Assembly (NCBI GenBank): GCA_050184225.1
Contig: JBFXAN010000001.1
Location: 1-64,000 of the forward strand
Source: JBFXAN01 sp050184225
GTDB lineage: Bacteria > Chloroflexota > Dehalococcoidia > CAUJGQ01
DNA: 64,000 nt
Direction of reading: 5' to 3'
Positions 8,595 to 17,511 of this stretch are shown one piece after another. The position numbers and the translations under genes were made by a program. The notes under the pieces are model-generated. The model did not search any database, was not told the origin of the DNA, and saw nothing but the letters and a program-made list of their open reading frames with translations. Numbering within the stretch: position 1 is the stretch's first letter; every line of letters starts with the position of its first letter.

Positions 8595-9473
8595 TTATGC
8601 CTCGCGCACCGCCTTTTGACCGAGCAGGCCCCGCGGGCGGATCAGCAGGATCAGGAACATCATCGTGAAGGCGGCGGCGTCGCGCCAGGTGGAGGAGATC
8701 CACTGGACGGTAAAGACCTCGGTCAGTCCGAGCAGGAAGCCGCCGATCACCGCGCCGGGAATGCTGCCCATCCCGCCGAGAATAATCACGGCCAAGCCCT
8801 TTAGTTCCAGACCACGGCCCATCTCCGGCGCGATGTTGGCGAACTCTAGCCCATAGAGCACACCGGCCACGCCACCGAGTGCCGAGGAGATGAAGAAGCT
8901 GAGGGCGATGATGCCGTCCACGTTGATCCCCAGGAGTTGCGCGGCCCGCTGATTCTCGGCGACGGCGCGGATCGCCTTGCCAGTGCGCGTTCTGACGACG
9001 AAGTACTGCAGGCCCAGCGTGAACGCGAGCGCCAGCGCCATGATCACGATCTGGCGCAGCGTGATCACGACACCGCCCACCTCGAAGATCTCGACCGGGA
9101 AGGTGTCGAACGGGAAGCGGCGCGGGTTGGGTCCGAGCCAGCGCAGGATGATCGCCTCGAAGATCAGACCCATGGCGATGCTGCTGATCAGCGACGAGAA
9201 GTAGGTATCGGGCCGCGACCGCAGCGGCTTGAAGGCGATCCGATCCAGCAGAATGCCGATCACCCCGGTCGCGAGCAGCGCGATCACCATCGCCAACCAG
9301 ATGTTCATGTCGGCGCGCACGACCAACTCCAGCGCGATGATCGCGCCGAGCATGAACACCGCCTGATGCGCGAGGTTGAGTATGTCGAGGATGCCGAAGA
9401 CGAGCGTGTAGCCGACGGCAAAGAGCGCGTAGATGCTACCGATGAAGAGGCCGTTAAAGATCTGTTGCTCCAC
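8595..9473 (-). CDS. livH: branched-chain amino-acid-type ABC transporter permease (LivH)
   Basis: A 292-residue permease of the LivH group. It opens with the family pattern QQIFNGLFIGSIYALFAVGY followed by LVFGILDILNLAHQAVFMLGA, and contains RTRTGKAIRAVAENQRAAQLLGINVD, the cytoplasmic ATPase-coupling loop. The stretch AVIILGGMGSIPGAVIGGFLLGL near the C-terminus is also characteristic. It lies second in the operon behind the binding protein at 9567-10766, separated by 93 bases with no clear terminator. Confidence 0.93.
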   Translation of the reverse strand: MEQQIFNGLFIGSIYALFAVGYTLVFGILDILNLAHQAVFMLGAIIALELVVRADMNIWLAMVIALLATGVIGILLDRIAFKPLRSRPDTYFSSLISSIAMGLIFEAIILRWLGPNPRRFPFDTFPVEIFEVGGVVITLRQIVIMALALAFTLGLQYFVVRTRTGKAIRAVAENQRAAQLLGINVDGIIALSFFISSALGGVAGVLYGLEFANIAPEMGRGLELKGLAVIILGGMGSIPGAVIGGFLLGLTEVFTVQWISSTWRDAAAFTMMFLILLIRPRGLLGQKAVREA

Positions 9474-9566
9474 GGGCTACTGCCTCGCTCTGCTCAGGAT
9501 GCGCGCGCGACCACGCGGGATGCCGCCAGGCAGCACGTTTCGCGTCGCGCGCAGTTGGGTCGAGCA

Positions 9567-10766
9567 TCATTCGAGAACGGTGAACTTCCCGTCCTTGATC
9601 ACCTGGACGACCGCCGGATGAACGGCATCGCGCTTATCGCTGAACGAGAATGTGCCCAGGACGGTATCCAGATCCTTGATCCCGGCGAGCGCATTCCGGA
9701 GAGCGGGCTTCTCCGTCGTGTTCGCGTTCTTGAGCGCCTCGGCCATGATGTAGACACCGGCGTACGCCTGCGCGGCGAACTGGTCCGGATCGGCCTTGTA
9801 CTTCGCCTTGTAGTTCTTGAGAAAGGCCTGGCTCCTCGGGTTGGTCGAGGCTGAGTTCCAGGCGGCGCCGACGATCACGCCATCGGCTGCGGCGCCGGCG
9901 TTCTTGATCAGGTCCGGCGTGTTGAAGCCGTTCCCGCCCATGATCGGCTGCTTGAGACCGAGCTCGCGCGCCTGTGTCACGATCGACGTGGCCGGGGCGG
10001 TGAGCGCGGACACCAGGATCACATCGGGATTCGCCTGCCGCACGGCGGTGAGTTGCGCGCGGAAATCCTTGTCATTCGTGGAGAATTGCTGTTCGGTGGC
10101 GATCTCGATGCCGTTCGCCTTGAGGGCGCTGCGCATCGTGTCGCCGCCGGACTTGGAGAAGGCATCGTCGTTGGCAAAGAGCAACGCCGCCTTCTTCGGC
10201 TGGTAGCGCTCGACCACCTTTTTCACGGCCTGGGGAATCACGTCTCCCTCGGTGAGGGAGTCGCGGAAGATGTAATCGCCAATGTCCGTGATCCCGGCGG
10301 CGGTGTTCGAGACGCCGAGGACCGGCGTCTTCTTCGCTTGTGCCAGCGGGTCGGCGGCCTGGGCAACGCCCGAGAGGGTGGGTCCGATGATCGCCGTCGT
10401 GTTGCCCGAAAGGAACTTATTGAAGACGTTGATCGCCTGATTGCGGTCGCCGGCCTCATCCTCGAACGTGGCGCTCAGCTTGACGCCGGGCACGGCATTC
10501 TGATTGTTGATCTCATCCAACGCCAGCTGGGCGCCTTTCTGCTGGCTCTGGCCGTAGACGGCATTTGGGCCGGAGAGCGTGAAAGCAAAACCGATATTGG
10601 CGTTGAGTGCCTGCGCCGGTTGCGTCGCCGAACCGGCCGCGGCGGCTCCGGTGGCGGCCGGCGATGCCGTGGCCCGTGTTTCGTCGTCGTTGTCACCACT
10701 GCCGCAGGCCGCGAAAAAGACCGCGACCAGTAGCAGCACCAGGGCGATATTCCATCTGGCGCGCAT
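9567..10766 (-). CDS. livK: branched-chain amino-acid-type ABC substrate-binding lipoprotein
   Basis: A 399-residue periplasmic-binding-fold type I receptor. The leader MRARWNIALVLLLVAVFFAAC ends in a lipobox cysteine, followed by an acidic then Ala/Thr-rich linker. The mature domain starts IGFAFTLSGPNAVYGQSQQKG, the usual Leu/Ile/Val-binding pattern, and contains NQAINVFNKFLSGNTTAIIGPTLSG and PKKAALLFANDDAFSKSGGD. The ATG at 10766 is chosen because GGGGAGGGG lies directly upstream; the open frame before it lacks coding character. It is the first gene of the liv operon and diverges from the LLM oxidoreductase at 10945. The ligand is undetermined. Confidence 0.92.
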   Translation of the reverse strand: MRARWNIALVLLLVAVFFAACGSGDNDDETRATASPAATGAAAAGSATQPAQALNANIGFAFTLSGPNAVYGQSQQKGAQLALDEINNQNAVPGVKLSATFEDEAGDRNQAINVFNKFLSGNTTAIIGPTLSGVAQAADPLAQAKKTPVLGVSNTAAGITDIGDYIFRDSLTEGDVIPQAVKKVVERYQPKKAALLFANDDAFSKSGGDTMRSALKANGIEIATEQQFSTNDKDFRAQLTAVRQANPDVILVSALTAPATSIVTQARELGLKQPIMGGNGFNTPDLIKNAGAAADGVIVGAAWNSASTNPRSQAFLKNYKAKYKADPDQFAAQAYAGVYIMAEALKNANTTEKPALRNALAGIKDLDTVLGTFSFSDKRDAVHPAVVQVIKDGKFTVLE

Positions 10767-10944
10767 GATGCCCCTCCCCATGCCGGCCACGGTATGCTTC
10801 CGATCGCCTGCTATTGTGACATCGGCGCAGAGAAGACGATAGCGATGCGGGCACGCACGCTCTGCCCTGCTCGTGTTGAAAGCAATGTGACCCGCTACCG
10901 ATGCCGAGCGCGCCGGTCCACCCATTCCCTGAAAGGAAGCGCCG

Positions 10945-12075
10945 ATGAAGTTTGGACTGTTCTACGAGTGGCCCAATCCCCAGGGACGCGACTGGCGGAC
11001 GCTCTTCGAGGAGGGCATCGAGCAGATCCAGTATGCCGAAGAGCTTGGCTTCAACTTCGTCCTGATCGCCGAGCATCATTTCTCCAACTACGGCATGTCG
11101 CCGGCGCCGCTGCTCCAAGCGCTGGCCGTCGCGCAGCAGACGACGCGCCTCAAGATCGCCACGGCGGTCCTCGTGCTGCCGGAATGGCAACCGCTGCGGC
11201 TGGCGGAGGAAGTCGCCGTGCTCGACCAGCTATCGAACGGCCGCTTCATCTGCGGGGTCGGCCGCGGCTACCAGCCGCATGAGTTCGCGCGGTTCGGCAT
11301 CACCGCCGAGCAATCACGGGGCATGTTTAACGAAAGCCTCGACGTGCTGCTGAAAGCGTGGACGAGTACCGAGTCGTTCACCTACGCCGGAGAGTACGTC
11401 ACGATCCCGCACGAAGTCGTCGTCTGGCCGAAGCCGCTTCAGCAGCCGCATCCACCGCTGTGGGTGGCCGGCAGCAGCGGCGAGACGATGGTGCTGGCGG
11501 CAGAGCGCGATCTCGTGCCGATCACCACGGGCTTTCTCGGATGGGACGGCCTCGCCGATGCGGCGGCGCTCTGGGTGCAGGCGCGCCGGCGGCTGCACAA
11601 GCCGGTCGATACCTTCGAGCTGGGGCTGCAAATGATGACGCTTGTCACGGACAGCGACGCGGATGCACGCGCCTGTCTCAGCTATCCGCGGTGGCAACTT
11701 CGTGCCGGCCGCTCGCTCAATCGGTCGACCGTGGTCAACGGCTGCGTCGTTCCGGCGAGCTACGAGGGCGAACCGGACGACGATGCGCTCTGGAACTCGC
11801 TCTACTATGGGTCGCCCGACACCGTGATCGCGAAGCTCCGACGTGCGGCGGATGCGGGCGTCACCTTCGCCAGCAATTGGATGATGATGGGCGGCGTCGA
11901 ACATCGGACGGTGATGAACTCGATCAAGCTGATGGGCCGGGAGGTCCTGCCCGCGCTGCGAGACGTGCATCCTCCAGCGGATTTCGTCGAACGCATGGCG
12001 GCGCGCCGGGTCGCGTCCACCACACTCCGCCGGACGGTCGGTCCGGCCGGTGCTGCGGCAACCGCGCCGACATGA
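10945..12075 (+). CDS. LLM-class flavin-dependent oxidoreductase
   Basis: A 376-residue luciferase-like monooxygenase. It begins MKFGLFYEWPNPQGRDW and has FVLIAEHHFSNYGMSPAPL, LKIATAVLVLPEWQPLRLAEEVAVLDQLSNGRF and GVGRGYQPHEF, the alkanal-monooxygenase-like order. AAGGA lies upstream of the ATG. It probably uses FMNH2 or a related reduced flavin with oxygen to attack a carbonyl or amine. It diverges from the liv operon, so it may act on the imported compound. The C-terminus is Ala/Arg-rich. Confidence 0.88.
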   Translation: MKFGLFYEWPNPQGRDWRTLFEEGIEQIQYAEELGFNFVLIAEHHFSNYGMSPAPLLQALAVAQQTTRLKIATAVLVLPEWQPLRLAEEVAVLDQLSNGRFICGVGRGYQPHEFARFGITAEQSRGMFNESLDVLLKAWTSTESFTYAGEYVTIPHEVVVWPKPLQQPHPPLWVAGSSGETMVLAAERDLVPITTGFLGWDGLADAAALWVQARRRLHKPVDTFELGLQMMTLVTDSDADARACLSYPRWQLRAGRSLNRSTVVNGCVVPASYEGEPDDDALWNSLYYGSPDTVIAKLRRAADAGVTFASNWMMMGGVEHRTVMNSIKLMGREVLPALRDVHPPADFVERMAARRVASTTLRRTVGPAGAAATAPT

Positions 12076-12130
12076 GTCGACGCCTCCGGTCTTGCCGTCA
12101 AGTTTCCATGGCAATCGGGCATAGATTTGA

Positions 12131-12171
12131 TTTGCCTAATACTTCCTATGTGTCTACCCTCAAGCTATAAT
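12131..12171 (+). promoter_or_regulatory. promoter candidate for the ferredoxin/bacterioferritin genes with iron-locus motif
   Basis: A perfect -10 hexamer TATAAT occupies 12166-12171; a weak -35 (TTCCTA, 12143-12148) lies 17 bases upstream. Overlapping the -35 is TTTGCCTAATACT (12131-12143). The same pattern TTTnnnTAATACT recurs on the minus strand at 21319-21331 in the promoter gap of the siderophore transporter, so it may be a shared regulator site. The regulator identity is inference. Confidence 0.45.
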
Positions 12172-12242
12172 CGGTTTCCAAGCACCACCGTTGACCGGGG
12201 CGCGGCTCAGCTTTTCCAGGCCGTCGCACACTGGAGCAATCG

Positions 12243-12485
12243 ATGTACGCATGTATCTGCCGGGCGATCACCGAAGCCGAGGTTCGGCGGGCGGGACGCG
12301 CCGGCGTGACATCATGCGAGGATCTCATCACCTTCTTCGGGTTGCGCGAGCGATCGTGCTGCGGCCGCTGCCTCCGCCAGGTTGACCGGTTCGTCAGGCT
12401 CGCCGCCGACGGCCAGGATTGTGCGGACGCGGGCGACGGCGCTATCATTCCTCTCACTCCCGTCCTCGTTGCCGGAATCAGCTAG
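12243..12485 (+). CDS. bfd: bacterioferritin-associated ferredoxin (BFD-like [2Fe-2S] protein)
   Basis: An 80-residue protein whose first 50 residues match the BFD-like [2Fe-2S] fold. The cluster ligands are visible as Cys4-x-Cys6 and Cys40-x-x-Cys43, with an extra Cys39. In enterobacteria and pseudomonads Bfd docks on bacterioferritin and passes electrons in to release stored iron. Here it lies 64 bases upstream of the bacterioferritin gene on the same strand. GGAG precedes the ATG by about six bases. The C-terminal 30 residues (LAADGQDCADAGDG and on) are not typical of Bfd and hold one more cysteine. Confidence 0.88.
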   Translation: MYACICRAITEAEVRRAGRAGVTSCEDLITFFGLRERSCCGRCLRQVDRFVRLAADGQDCADAGDGAIIPLTPVLVAGIS

Positions 12486-12549
12486 TTGCTGGTTCAGCCT
12501 GCATTTCGACCAAGAGTAACGGCCGGGGGTTCCACCAGGAGAGGTCGTG

Positions 12550-13029
12550 ATGGAGCCGAAAGAGGGCGTCGTCGAACTACTCAACGGAGCGCTCACCATT
12601 GAGTTGACGGCGATCAACCAGTATTTCCTCGCCGCCAAGCAGTGTGGCAATTGGGGCTTCGCCAAGTTGGAGCATGCCTTCCGCGCGCTCAGCATGTCCG
12701 AAATGAAGGACACGGAAGAGCTCGTCGAGCGAATCCTCTTCCTCGAGGGCCTGCCCAATATGCAGCGGCTCAACCCCATCGGGGTGGGTGAGTCTGTCCC
12801 AGAAGTCTTGCAGGCGGGGCTGGACCTGGAACTCGGCGCGGTCAATTTCCTCCGCGACGCGATCGAGCACTGCGCCCGCGTCGGCGACTTCGCCACACGA
12901 GCGATGTTCGAAGAGATGATCGTCGACGAAGAGCACCACGTCGATTGGTTTGAAACCCAGCAAGATACGATCCGCACCGTCGGCCTCGAGTTGTACCTCA
13001 GCCAGCAGATCGAGGTCGAGGCGCCGTAG
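12550..13029 (+). CDS. bfr: bacterioferritin with altered ferroxidase site
   Basis: A 159-residue four-helix bundle ferritin of the heme-binding bacterioferritin type. Starting at ATG 12550 (a GTG lies directly before it), residue numbering matches E. coli Bfr without gaps: Glu18, Tyr25, Glu51, heme ligand Met52, Glu94, Glu127 and His130 are all present. The usual iron ligand His54 is Asp (EMKD instead of EMKH), and the inner-surface residues His46 and Asp50 of E. coli are Ala and Ser. The protein should still assemble and may bind heme, but its di-iron centre must differ. GGAGAGG provides the ribosome-binding site. The preceding Bfd gene supports an iron storage and release role. Confidence 0.93.
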   Translation: MEPKEGVVELLNGALTIELTAINQYFLAAKQCGNWGFAKLEHAFRALSMSEMKDTEELVERILFLEGLPNMQRLNPIGVGESVPEVLQAGLDLELGAVNFLRDAIEHCARVGDFATRAMFEEMIVDEEHHVDWFETQQDTIRTVGLELYLSQQIEVEAP

Positions 13030-13074
13030 CCAGCCCATTCCGCAACGCACGACTGGCTGTCACGATCGCCGACT

Positions 13075-13154
13075 CCTGTCATCCTGAGCACCAGCGAAGG
13101 ATCTCGGAAGTCAGACAGCGTCGGAGATCCTTCGCTGGTGCTCAGGATGACAGG
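13075..13154. repeat. hairpin repeat family 1, copy A (32-bp perfect stem)
   Basis: Arms 13075-13106 and 13123-13154 are exact reverse complements around a 16-base loop. The arm core GTCATCCTGAGC...GAAGGATCTC recurs at 34192-34304. It lies between the convergent bacterioferritin gene and the binding protein at 13182, so it could act as a two-way terminator, but its sequence conservation points to a dispersed repeat element. Confidence 0.9.
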
Positions 13155-13181
13155 GGGGCGGTGGAGCCAATCACCGGCAGG

Positions 13182-14237
13182 TCAGGCCGGTTTGAACCCC
13201 TTTCCTTCGGCTGAGCGCAGGATCTCATCGGCGTAGCGATCGGCCGCCCAGGCGATGCTCAACGCCGAGCTGAGATAGACGGCCCGCGCTACAAGGTCGG
13301 GGACGACGACAAACCGTCCCTCTTGCACCGACGTGAGCCCGACGAAGAGCGGGCTTGCCATGAACTCCTTTGTCTCCGCCTTCGCCAGGTTCGTCGAAAG
13401 CCAGATGTCGCTGCCGTCAAGCTCGTTCATGCGTTCGAGCGAGAACGTGTTGATGCCGGGACCGATATCGGAGCGAACCTTGAGGCCGAGCGCCGTCAGC
13501 ATGCGGCCCTCCGGCGTCTCCGGTCCGTGGACGTAGAACGACGCATTGTAGTAGGCGTAGGCGACGGTCGCCGTCCGGCCGGCGACTCCCTTGAGCCGGT
13601 CCTTCGCGGCGGCAATGGCGGCCTCCGCAGTCGCGATCGTCTGCTCCGCCTGCTCCTCCCGGCCCAGCGCCTCGCCGACCATCTGCTGCAGAGTACGAAA
13701 GTCGGTCGTGTTCCAGGGCAGGGCGAGGGTCGGCGCCAGCGCGCTCATCTGGGACTGGACCGGCTTCACCACATATTCCATGCCGACGATCAGGTCGGGC
13801 CGCATTGCCGCCACCTGTTCGAGGTCGGCGCCTTCGAGCGAACTGGCGTCAAACGTCTTCGCCTCGGCCGCGCCGGCGGCGGCCGCCCACGGCGGTATGC
13901 CCGTCCCGTTCCAGTTCGAGTAACCAAAGAGCACGGGCGTGACCCCGGCGCCGAGCACGGGGTCGAGGTCGTCGGCGTCATAGGTGACCACCACCCGCTT
14001 CGGCTGCTTCGGGATCGTGACGTCGCCCAGCGCGCCTTTCACGGTACGCGGAAATATCGCGGCGGCGGTCGCGGTCGCGGCGCCGGCGGGAACATCTGTC
14101 GCCGCGGCAGAGGAGGGATCGTCCGCATCATCGCCGCAGGCCGAGAGTCCCCATGCAACCATCATCGCCGCCGGGATCGTGCCGAGCAGGCGCCGCCGTG
14201 ACAGCGGATGCGGGCGGCGGGAATTCGAAGGTGTCAC
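13182..14237 (-). CDS. iron-siderophore ABC transporter substrate-binding lipoprotein (FecB/FepB-like), copy 1
   Basis: A 351-residue receptor of the FecB/BtuF fold. The leader has twin arginines (SRRRLLGTIPAAMM) and a lipobox-like S-A-C. Family marks are FPRTVKGALGDVTIPKQPKRVVV, the first strand after the linker, then VAAMRPDLIVG and the C-terminal RFVVVPDLVARAVYLSS. It is the last gene of a minus-strand run that starts with the permease at 21260. It is one of six such receptors in the locus, all different from one another. Confidence 0.9.
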   Translation of the reverse strand: MTPSNSRRPHPLSRRRLLGTIPAAMMVAWGLSACGDDADDPSSAAATDVPAGAATATAAAIFPRTVKGALGDVTIPKQPKRVVVTYDADDLDPVLGAGVTPVLFGYSNWNGTGIPPWAAAAGAAEAKTFDASSLEGADLEQVAAMRPDLIVGMEYVVKPVQSQMSALAPTLALPWNTTDFRTLQQMVGEALGREEQAEQTIATAEAAIAAAKDRLKGVAGRTATVAYAYYNASFYVHGPETPEGRMLTALGLKVRSDIGPGINTFSLERMNELDGSDIWLSTNLAKAETKEFMASPLFVGLTSVQEGRFVVVPDLVARAVYLSSALSIAWAADRYADEILRSAEGKGFKPA

Positions 14238-14260
14238 CCATAAACTCCTTGTATCACTGT

Positions 14261-14333
14261 CCCTGGGAGCGCGGGCATCTTGCCCGCAATTGAGTCGAAG
14301 GTCGTGGCGGGCAGGATGCCCGCGCTCCCAGGG
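14261..14333. repeat. hairpin repeat family 2, copy A
   Basis: Arms 14261-14287 and 14307-14333 pair in 26 of 27 positions around a 19-base loop. The arm reads CTGGGAGCGCGGGCATCTTG and on to CCCGC. Two related copies lie at 27472-27542 and 42677-42746. It lies in the gap between the flavoprotein at 14360 and the binding protein at 14237, inside the same-strand iron gene run, so it may cause partial termination. Confidence 0.9.
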
Positions 14334-14359
14334 GGTGTATCAGTGCAGCAGTCAGCGAT

Positions 14360-15172
14360 TCAGCTTTTCTGTCGCCCAAGCGCATGCTCCTGATCCTTCC
14401 GCCAGTAGCCGACCGTTCGGATGCGGGCGTTGTCGAGTCCCCTTGCCTCGTGCAAATGCGTGCGACAGTCCTGCATGGTGTTGAACTCCGCACCGCCCCA
14501 AACATAGACGTTGGCGGCGGCGGGCTTGTCGAGCGATTGGACCGCATCGAGCAGCGACGAGCCGGAGGCAGCATCCCTTCGGTGCAGCCAGGTAATCTCG
14601 ACGTCGCCCTCGCTGGTCAGCGGCTGCTCCGCCGACCGATCGCGGATCTCGATGAAGGCGCGGCAGCGAACGCTGGGCGACAGCGATTCGAGGATGGCAC
14701 CGGTGGCGGGCAGGCCGGTTTCGTCGGCCAGGAGGATCAGCAGGTCGGTTGCGGGGGGCGGGTCGTAGGCGTAGCGCGGTCCCCAGAGGGCGACCGGGTC
14801 GCCGGGTGCGGCCCGCGCCGCCCAGCTCGTCGCCGGACCATCGCCGTGGAGGACGAAGTCGAGGTCAAGCTCCCCGATTTCCGGCCGGCAGTAACGCACC
14901 GTATAGTACCGGCCCACCTGCCGCTCCTCGGGCGGCAGGTTACGCCAGTCATCCCAGGTGAAATCGTGTTCGACGCGCGGCCTCGCGCCGTTTGCTTCGG
15001 GCAGAAAGACGTAGAGAAACTGGTCGGCGCCGACACTCTCGTACTGCCGGAGGTCGCTGCCGGTGAGGGTGATGCGGACCATGTGCGACGTCACCGGCGC
15101 AATGCGGGCAACCTCGGCGAGAAAGATGCGTCGCTCCGTATGCGGTTCCACCACGGTCGATTGGTTGGTCAT
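14360..15172 (-). CDS. siderophore-interacting protein (FAD-dependent ferric reductase), copy 1
   Basis: A 270-residue flavoprotein of the SIP/ViuB family, which reduces ferric siderophores in the cytoplasm so that iron is released. The FAD-binding motif R-x-Y-T-x-R appears as GRYYTVRYCRP near residue 100. VRITLTGSDLRQYES and the late segment YVWGGAEF followed by GYWRKDQEHALG are also family-typical. The ATG at 15172 is chosen because GGAGG lies 10 bases upstream and because the open frame above it overlaps the next gene out of character. It lies between two FecB-like receptors. A second SIP is at 23603. Confidence 0.9.
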   Translation of the reverse strand: MTNQSTVVEPHTERRIFLAEVARIAPVTSHMVRITLTGSDLRQYESVGADQFLYVFLPEANGARPRVEHDFTWDDWRNLPPEERQVGRYYTVRYCRPEIGELDLDFVLHGDGPATSWAARAAPGDPVALWGPRYAYDPPPATDLLILLADETGLPATGAILESLSPSVRCRAFIEIRDRSAEQPLTSEGDVEITWLHRRDAASGSSLLDAVQSLDKPAAANVYVWGGAEFNTMQDCRTHLHEARGLDNARIRTVGYWRKDQEHALGRQKS

Positions 15173-15248
15173 GGGCAAGGATCCTCCTATTGATCGGCTC
15201 CCTCCGACTGGATGCCGAAGTATCTGGCGAGGGCATCGCCGCCTTCCT

Positions 15249-16292
15249 CTAGCTGAGCCTCTTGCCGCGACCCTCGGCGGCTTCGATCGTCGCGTCGGCC
15301 AGGCGGAAGACCACCCACCGCACGCTGAGGGTCGACTCTTCGTATCCCGCCTGGGCAATGTCACGTGGCAAGGGCATGTAGCGACCCTGCTGCACGGCGG
15401 GCAACGTGCGGAACAGGGGACTGCTCTCCAGGGCCTCCTGGTCCGCCGGAAAGAAGGAGGGTGACAGGAGGATGTCGGCGTCCTGATAGCGGTTGACCTG
15501 CTCCAGTGAAAACGTCGTCAACTCGTTGTCGGGGGAGCCATCCGCGCCCCGCACGTTCAGCCCCATGCGCACGAGCAGGCGGGCGATCGGCGTGTCCGGC
15601 CCGTGCATGTAGAGCTCGCCCTGGAACTGGTAGCCCACCGTCACGGAGCGGCCGGCGTAGGGCGCGAGGCGCGCGGCGGCGGCCGCGATGGCGGCATCTG
15701 TTTCGGCGAGGGCGGCTTCGGCGGCCTGCTCCATGCCGGTCGCCTCCCCCACGATCCGTTGCATCTCCGGCCACGCCGTTGCATCCGCGACCTTGATCAC
15801 GATCGTCGGAGCGATGGCCGAAAGACGGCGATACTGATCCTCATTGACCCAGGCGGCGACGATCAGGTCGGGTGCGGTCGCGGCGAAACGCTCCATATCA
15901 GGCTCTAACCGGTCCGCCTGGTACGACGCGAGCGAGCCGGCCGCCGCCTCCCTGGCCCAGGGTTGGAGCTCGCCCTTGCCGTCATAGCCGGGCGTCTGGC
16001 CGTAGAGCACCGGCGTGATGCCGAGGGCAAGGATATGGTCGAGGGACACGCCATCGGACACAGCCGCGATCCGTTGGGGCTGAGCTGGAATCGTCGCCGA
16101 CCCCATCGTATGGGTCACCGTCCGTGGAAAGCCGGGCGCTCCTGGCTCCTGGCTGTCACTCGTATCATCGCTTTTGTCGTCGCGGCAGGCGGCAAAGACC
16201 GCCGCCACCAGAGGCGCAACCAGCAGGCCGCGACGGCTAATGTCCTCGATCGGATCGAGGGTCGGGCTGGTAAGGGTATCGCGTGGGGACAT
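15249..16292 (-). CDS. iron-siderophore ABC transporter substrate-binding protein, copy 2
   Basis: A 347-residue FecB-like receptor. The leader contains ISRRGLLVAPLVAAVFAAC, a twin-arginine-like signal with a lipobox cysteine. It is followed by GFPRTVTHTMGSATIPAQPQRIAAVSDG, the usual first strand of the fold, and the C-terminal part contains VQQGRYMPLPRDIAQAGYEES. Its gene lies 11 bases downstream of the next receptor gene (16304), so the two are co-transcribed. The aspartate-rich linker DDKSDDTSDS separates the anchor from the domain. Confidence 0.9.
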   Translation of the reverse strand: MSPRDTLTSPTLDPIEDISRRGLLVAPLVAAVFAACRDDKSDDTSDSQEPGAPGFPRTVTHTMGSATIPAQPQRIAAVSDGVSLDHILALGITPVLYGQTPGYDGKGELQPWAREAAAGSLASYQADRLEPDMERFAATAPDLIVAAWVNEDQYRRLSAIAPTIVIKVADATAWPEMQRIVGEATGMEQAAEAALAETDAAIAAAAARLAPYAGRSVTVGYQFQGELYMHGPDTPIARLLVRMGLNVRGADGSPDNELTTFSLEQVNRYQDADILLSPSFFPADQEALESSPLFRTLPAVQQGRYMPLPRDIAQAGYEESTLSVRWVVFRLADATIEAAEGRGKRLS

Positions 16293-16303
16293 GGGGTTCT
16301 CCG

Positions 16304-17446
16304 TTACTGGATGCCGAAATACTTCGCGAGGTCATCAAAGACCGACTGGGCGGCGCGGTAGCCGAGGCCGGCGATCCAGACGCGGTCGTTGACGAGCAGC
16401 ACTTTGCCCTGCTGCACTTCCGGGATCGCCTTCCAGATCGGACTCTCCAACATCTGCTTGCCGAAGGGGTTCTCGTCGTTCGGATAGATTGAAACGGCGA
16501 TGAGGCCGGCCGGCGCGTATTGCCCGGCCGTCTCCAGGCTCATGTTCAGCAGGCCAAAGTCGTCGACGTTCTGGGATTCGGGACGCGGGAAGCCCAGGTC
16601 GGTGAGGAGGCCACCAACAAAATTGGTCCGCTGGTAGTAGCGGAGGTCTTTCTCCAGCACCCGGATCACGGAAACACTCGGCCGCGGCGACGGCAGCTTG
16701 GCGTTGAGCGCGCGCACCCGCTCCTCGTACTGCTGCACGGTCGCGGCGGCCTCCTGCTCACGTCCCAGGGCCTCGGAATAGAGGGCGAAGTTGTGCCGCC
16801 AGACGAGGCCGGCGCGCTCGCCGAAGACGGTTGGCGCAATCGCGGCGAGCTTGTCGTAGATCGCCTCGTGGCGGATCTTATTCGAGAGGATCAGGTCCGG
16901 TCGCAGTGCCGCGATCGCCTCCAGGTTCGGCTCCGCCAGGGAACCGACCGTGCTCACGCCGCGCAGCCGCTCTTCCAGGTACGGCGGAAGTCCGGAACTG
17001 CTGTAGTCGAGCGTTCCGACCGGCAGTAGACCCATCTCTATGACTGCGTCGAGCTCACCCGTGTCCAGAACGACGACGCGTTGGGGCGCAGCCTTGATCT
17101 CTGTCTCGCCCATCGCGTGGCGGACGGTGCGCGGAAAGACGCCGGGGGCCGCATCCGTGCCGTGCTTGGCATAGACGGCGACGGTCGACTCGTACGGCAC
17201 GGCATTGGCGGCGGCGGACTTGGTCGCCGGCGGTACCGCCGGGGCACCCAGAGCGTCCGGTGCGAGCGGCAGCAGCCGCAGCGCGGCGGTACCTGCTGCC
17301 GTGGCGCTCGGCGAGGCGGCACTGCCCGTTGCGGCCACTGTGGCGACGGAGGATTCTTCGCCACCACCATCGCCGCACGCGATCACCATCGCCGAGATGA
17401 GCGCCATCGCCAAGGTAAGCAGAGTGTGTGACCGGAGTCTCAACAT
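16304..17446 (-). CDS. iron-siderophore ABC transporter substrate-binding lipoprotein, copy 3 (with N-terminal extension)
   Basis: A 380-residue FecB-like receptor. The leader MLRLRSHTLLTLAMALISAM ends in an I-A-C lipobox. Between anchor and binding domain is an extra segment of about 60 residues containing LGAPAVPPATKSAAANAVPY and TDAAPGVFPRTVRHAMGE. The same segment, strongly conserved, occurs only in the receptor at 24628, so these two are closest relatives. The ATG at 17446 is preferred over one five codons earlier because GAGGA lies about nine bases upstream. The gene follows the fused ATPase with 65 bases between. Confidence 0.9.
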   Translation of the reverse strand: MLRLRSHTLLTLAMALISAMVIACGDGGGEESSVATVAATGSAASPSATAAGTAALRLLPLAPDALGAPAVPPATKSAAANAVPYESTVAVYAKHGTDAAPGVFPRTVRHAMGETEIKAAPQRVVVLDTGELDAVIEMGLLPVGTLDYSSSGLPPYLEERLRGVSTVGSLAEPNLEAIAALRPDLILSNKIRHEAIYDKLAAIAPTVFGERAGLVWRHNFALYSEALGREQEAAATVQQYEERVRALNAKLPSPRPSVSVIRVLEKDLRYYQRTNFVGGLLTDLGFPRPESQNVDDFGLLNMSLETAGQYAPAGLIAVSIYPNDENPFGKQMLESPIWKAIPEVQQGKVLLVNDRVWIAGLGYRAAQSVFDDLAKYFGIQ

Positions 17447-17511
17447 GGTACGAATCCTCATGTGGTGGAATCAGACGGCCGTTCGGGAGCAGGCGGTTGT
17501 GCCGTTCCACT

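Noticed and set aside
12577..13050. A minus-strand frame over the bacterioferritin gene
   Set aside because: The plus strand encodes every ferritin ligand in register; the minus product is unrelated to any family.
13075..13154. A CRISPR-like or tandem repeat
   Set aside because: The unit is an inverted pair, not a series of direct repeats with spacers. No CRISPR array or cas gene is seen in the window.
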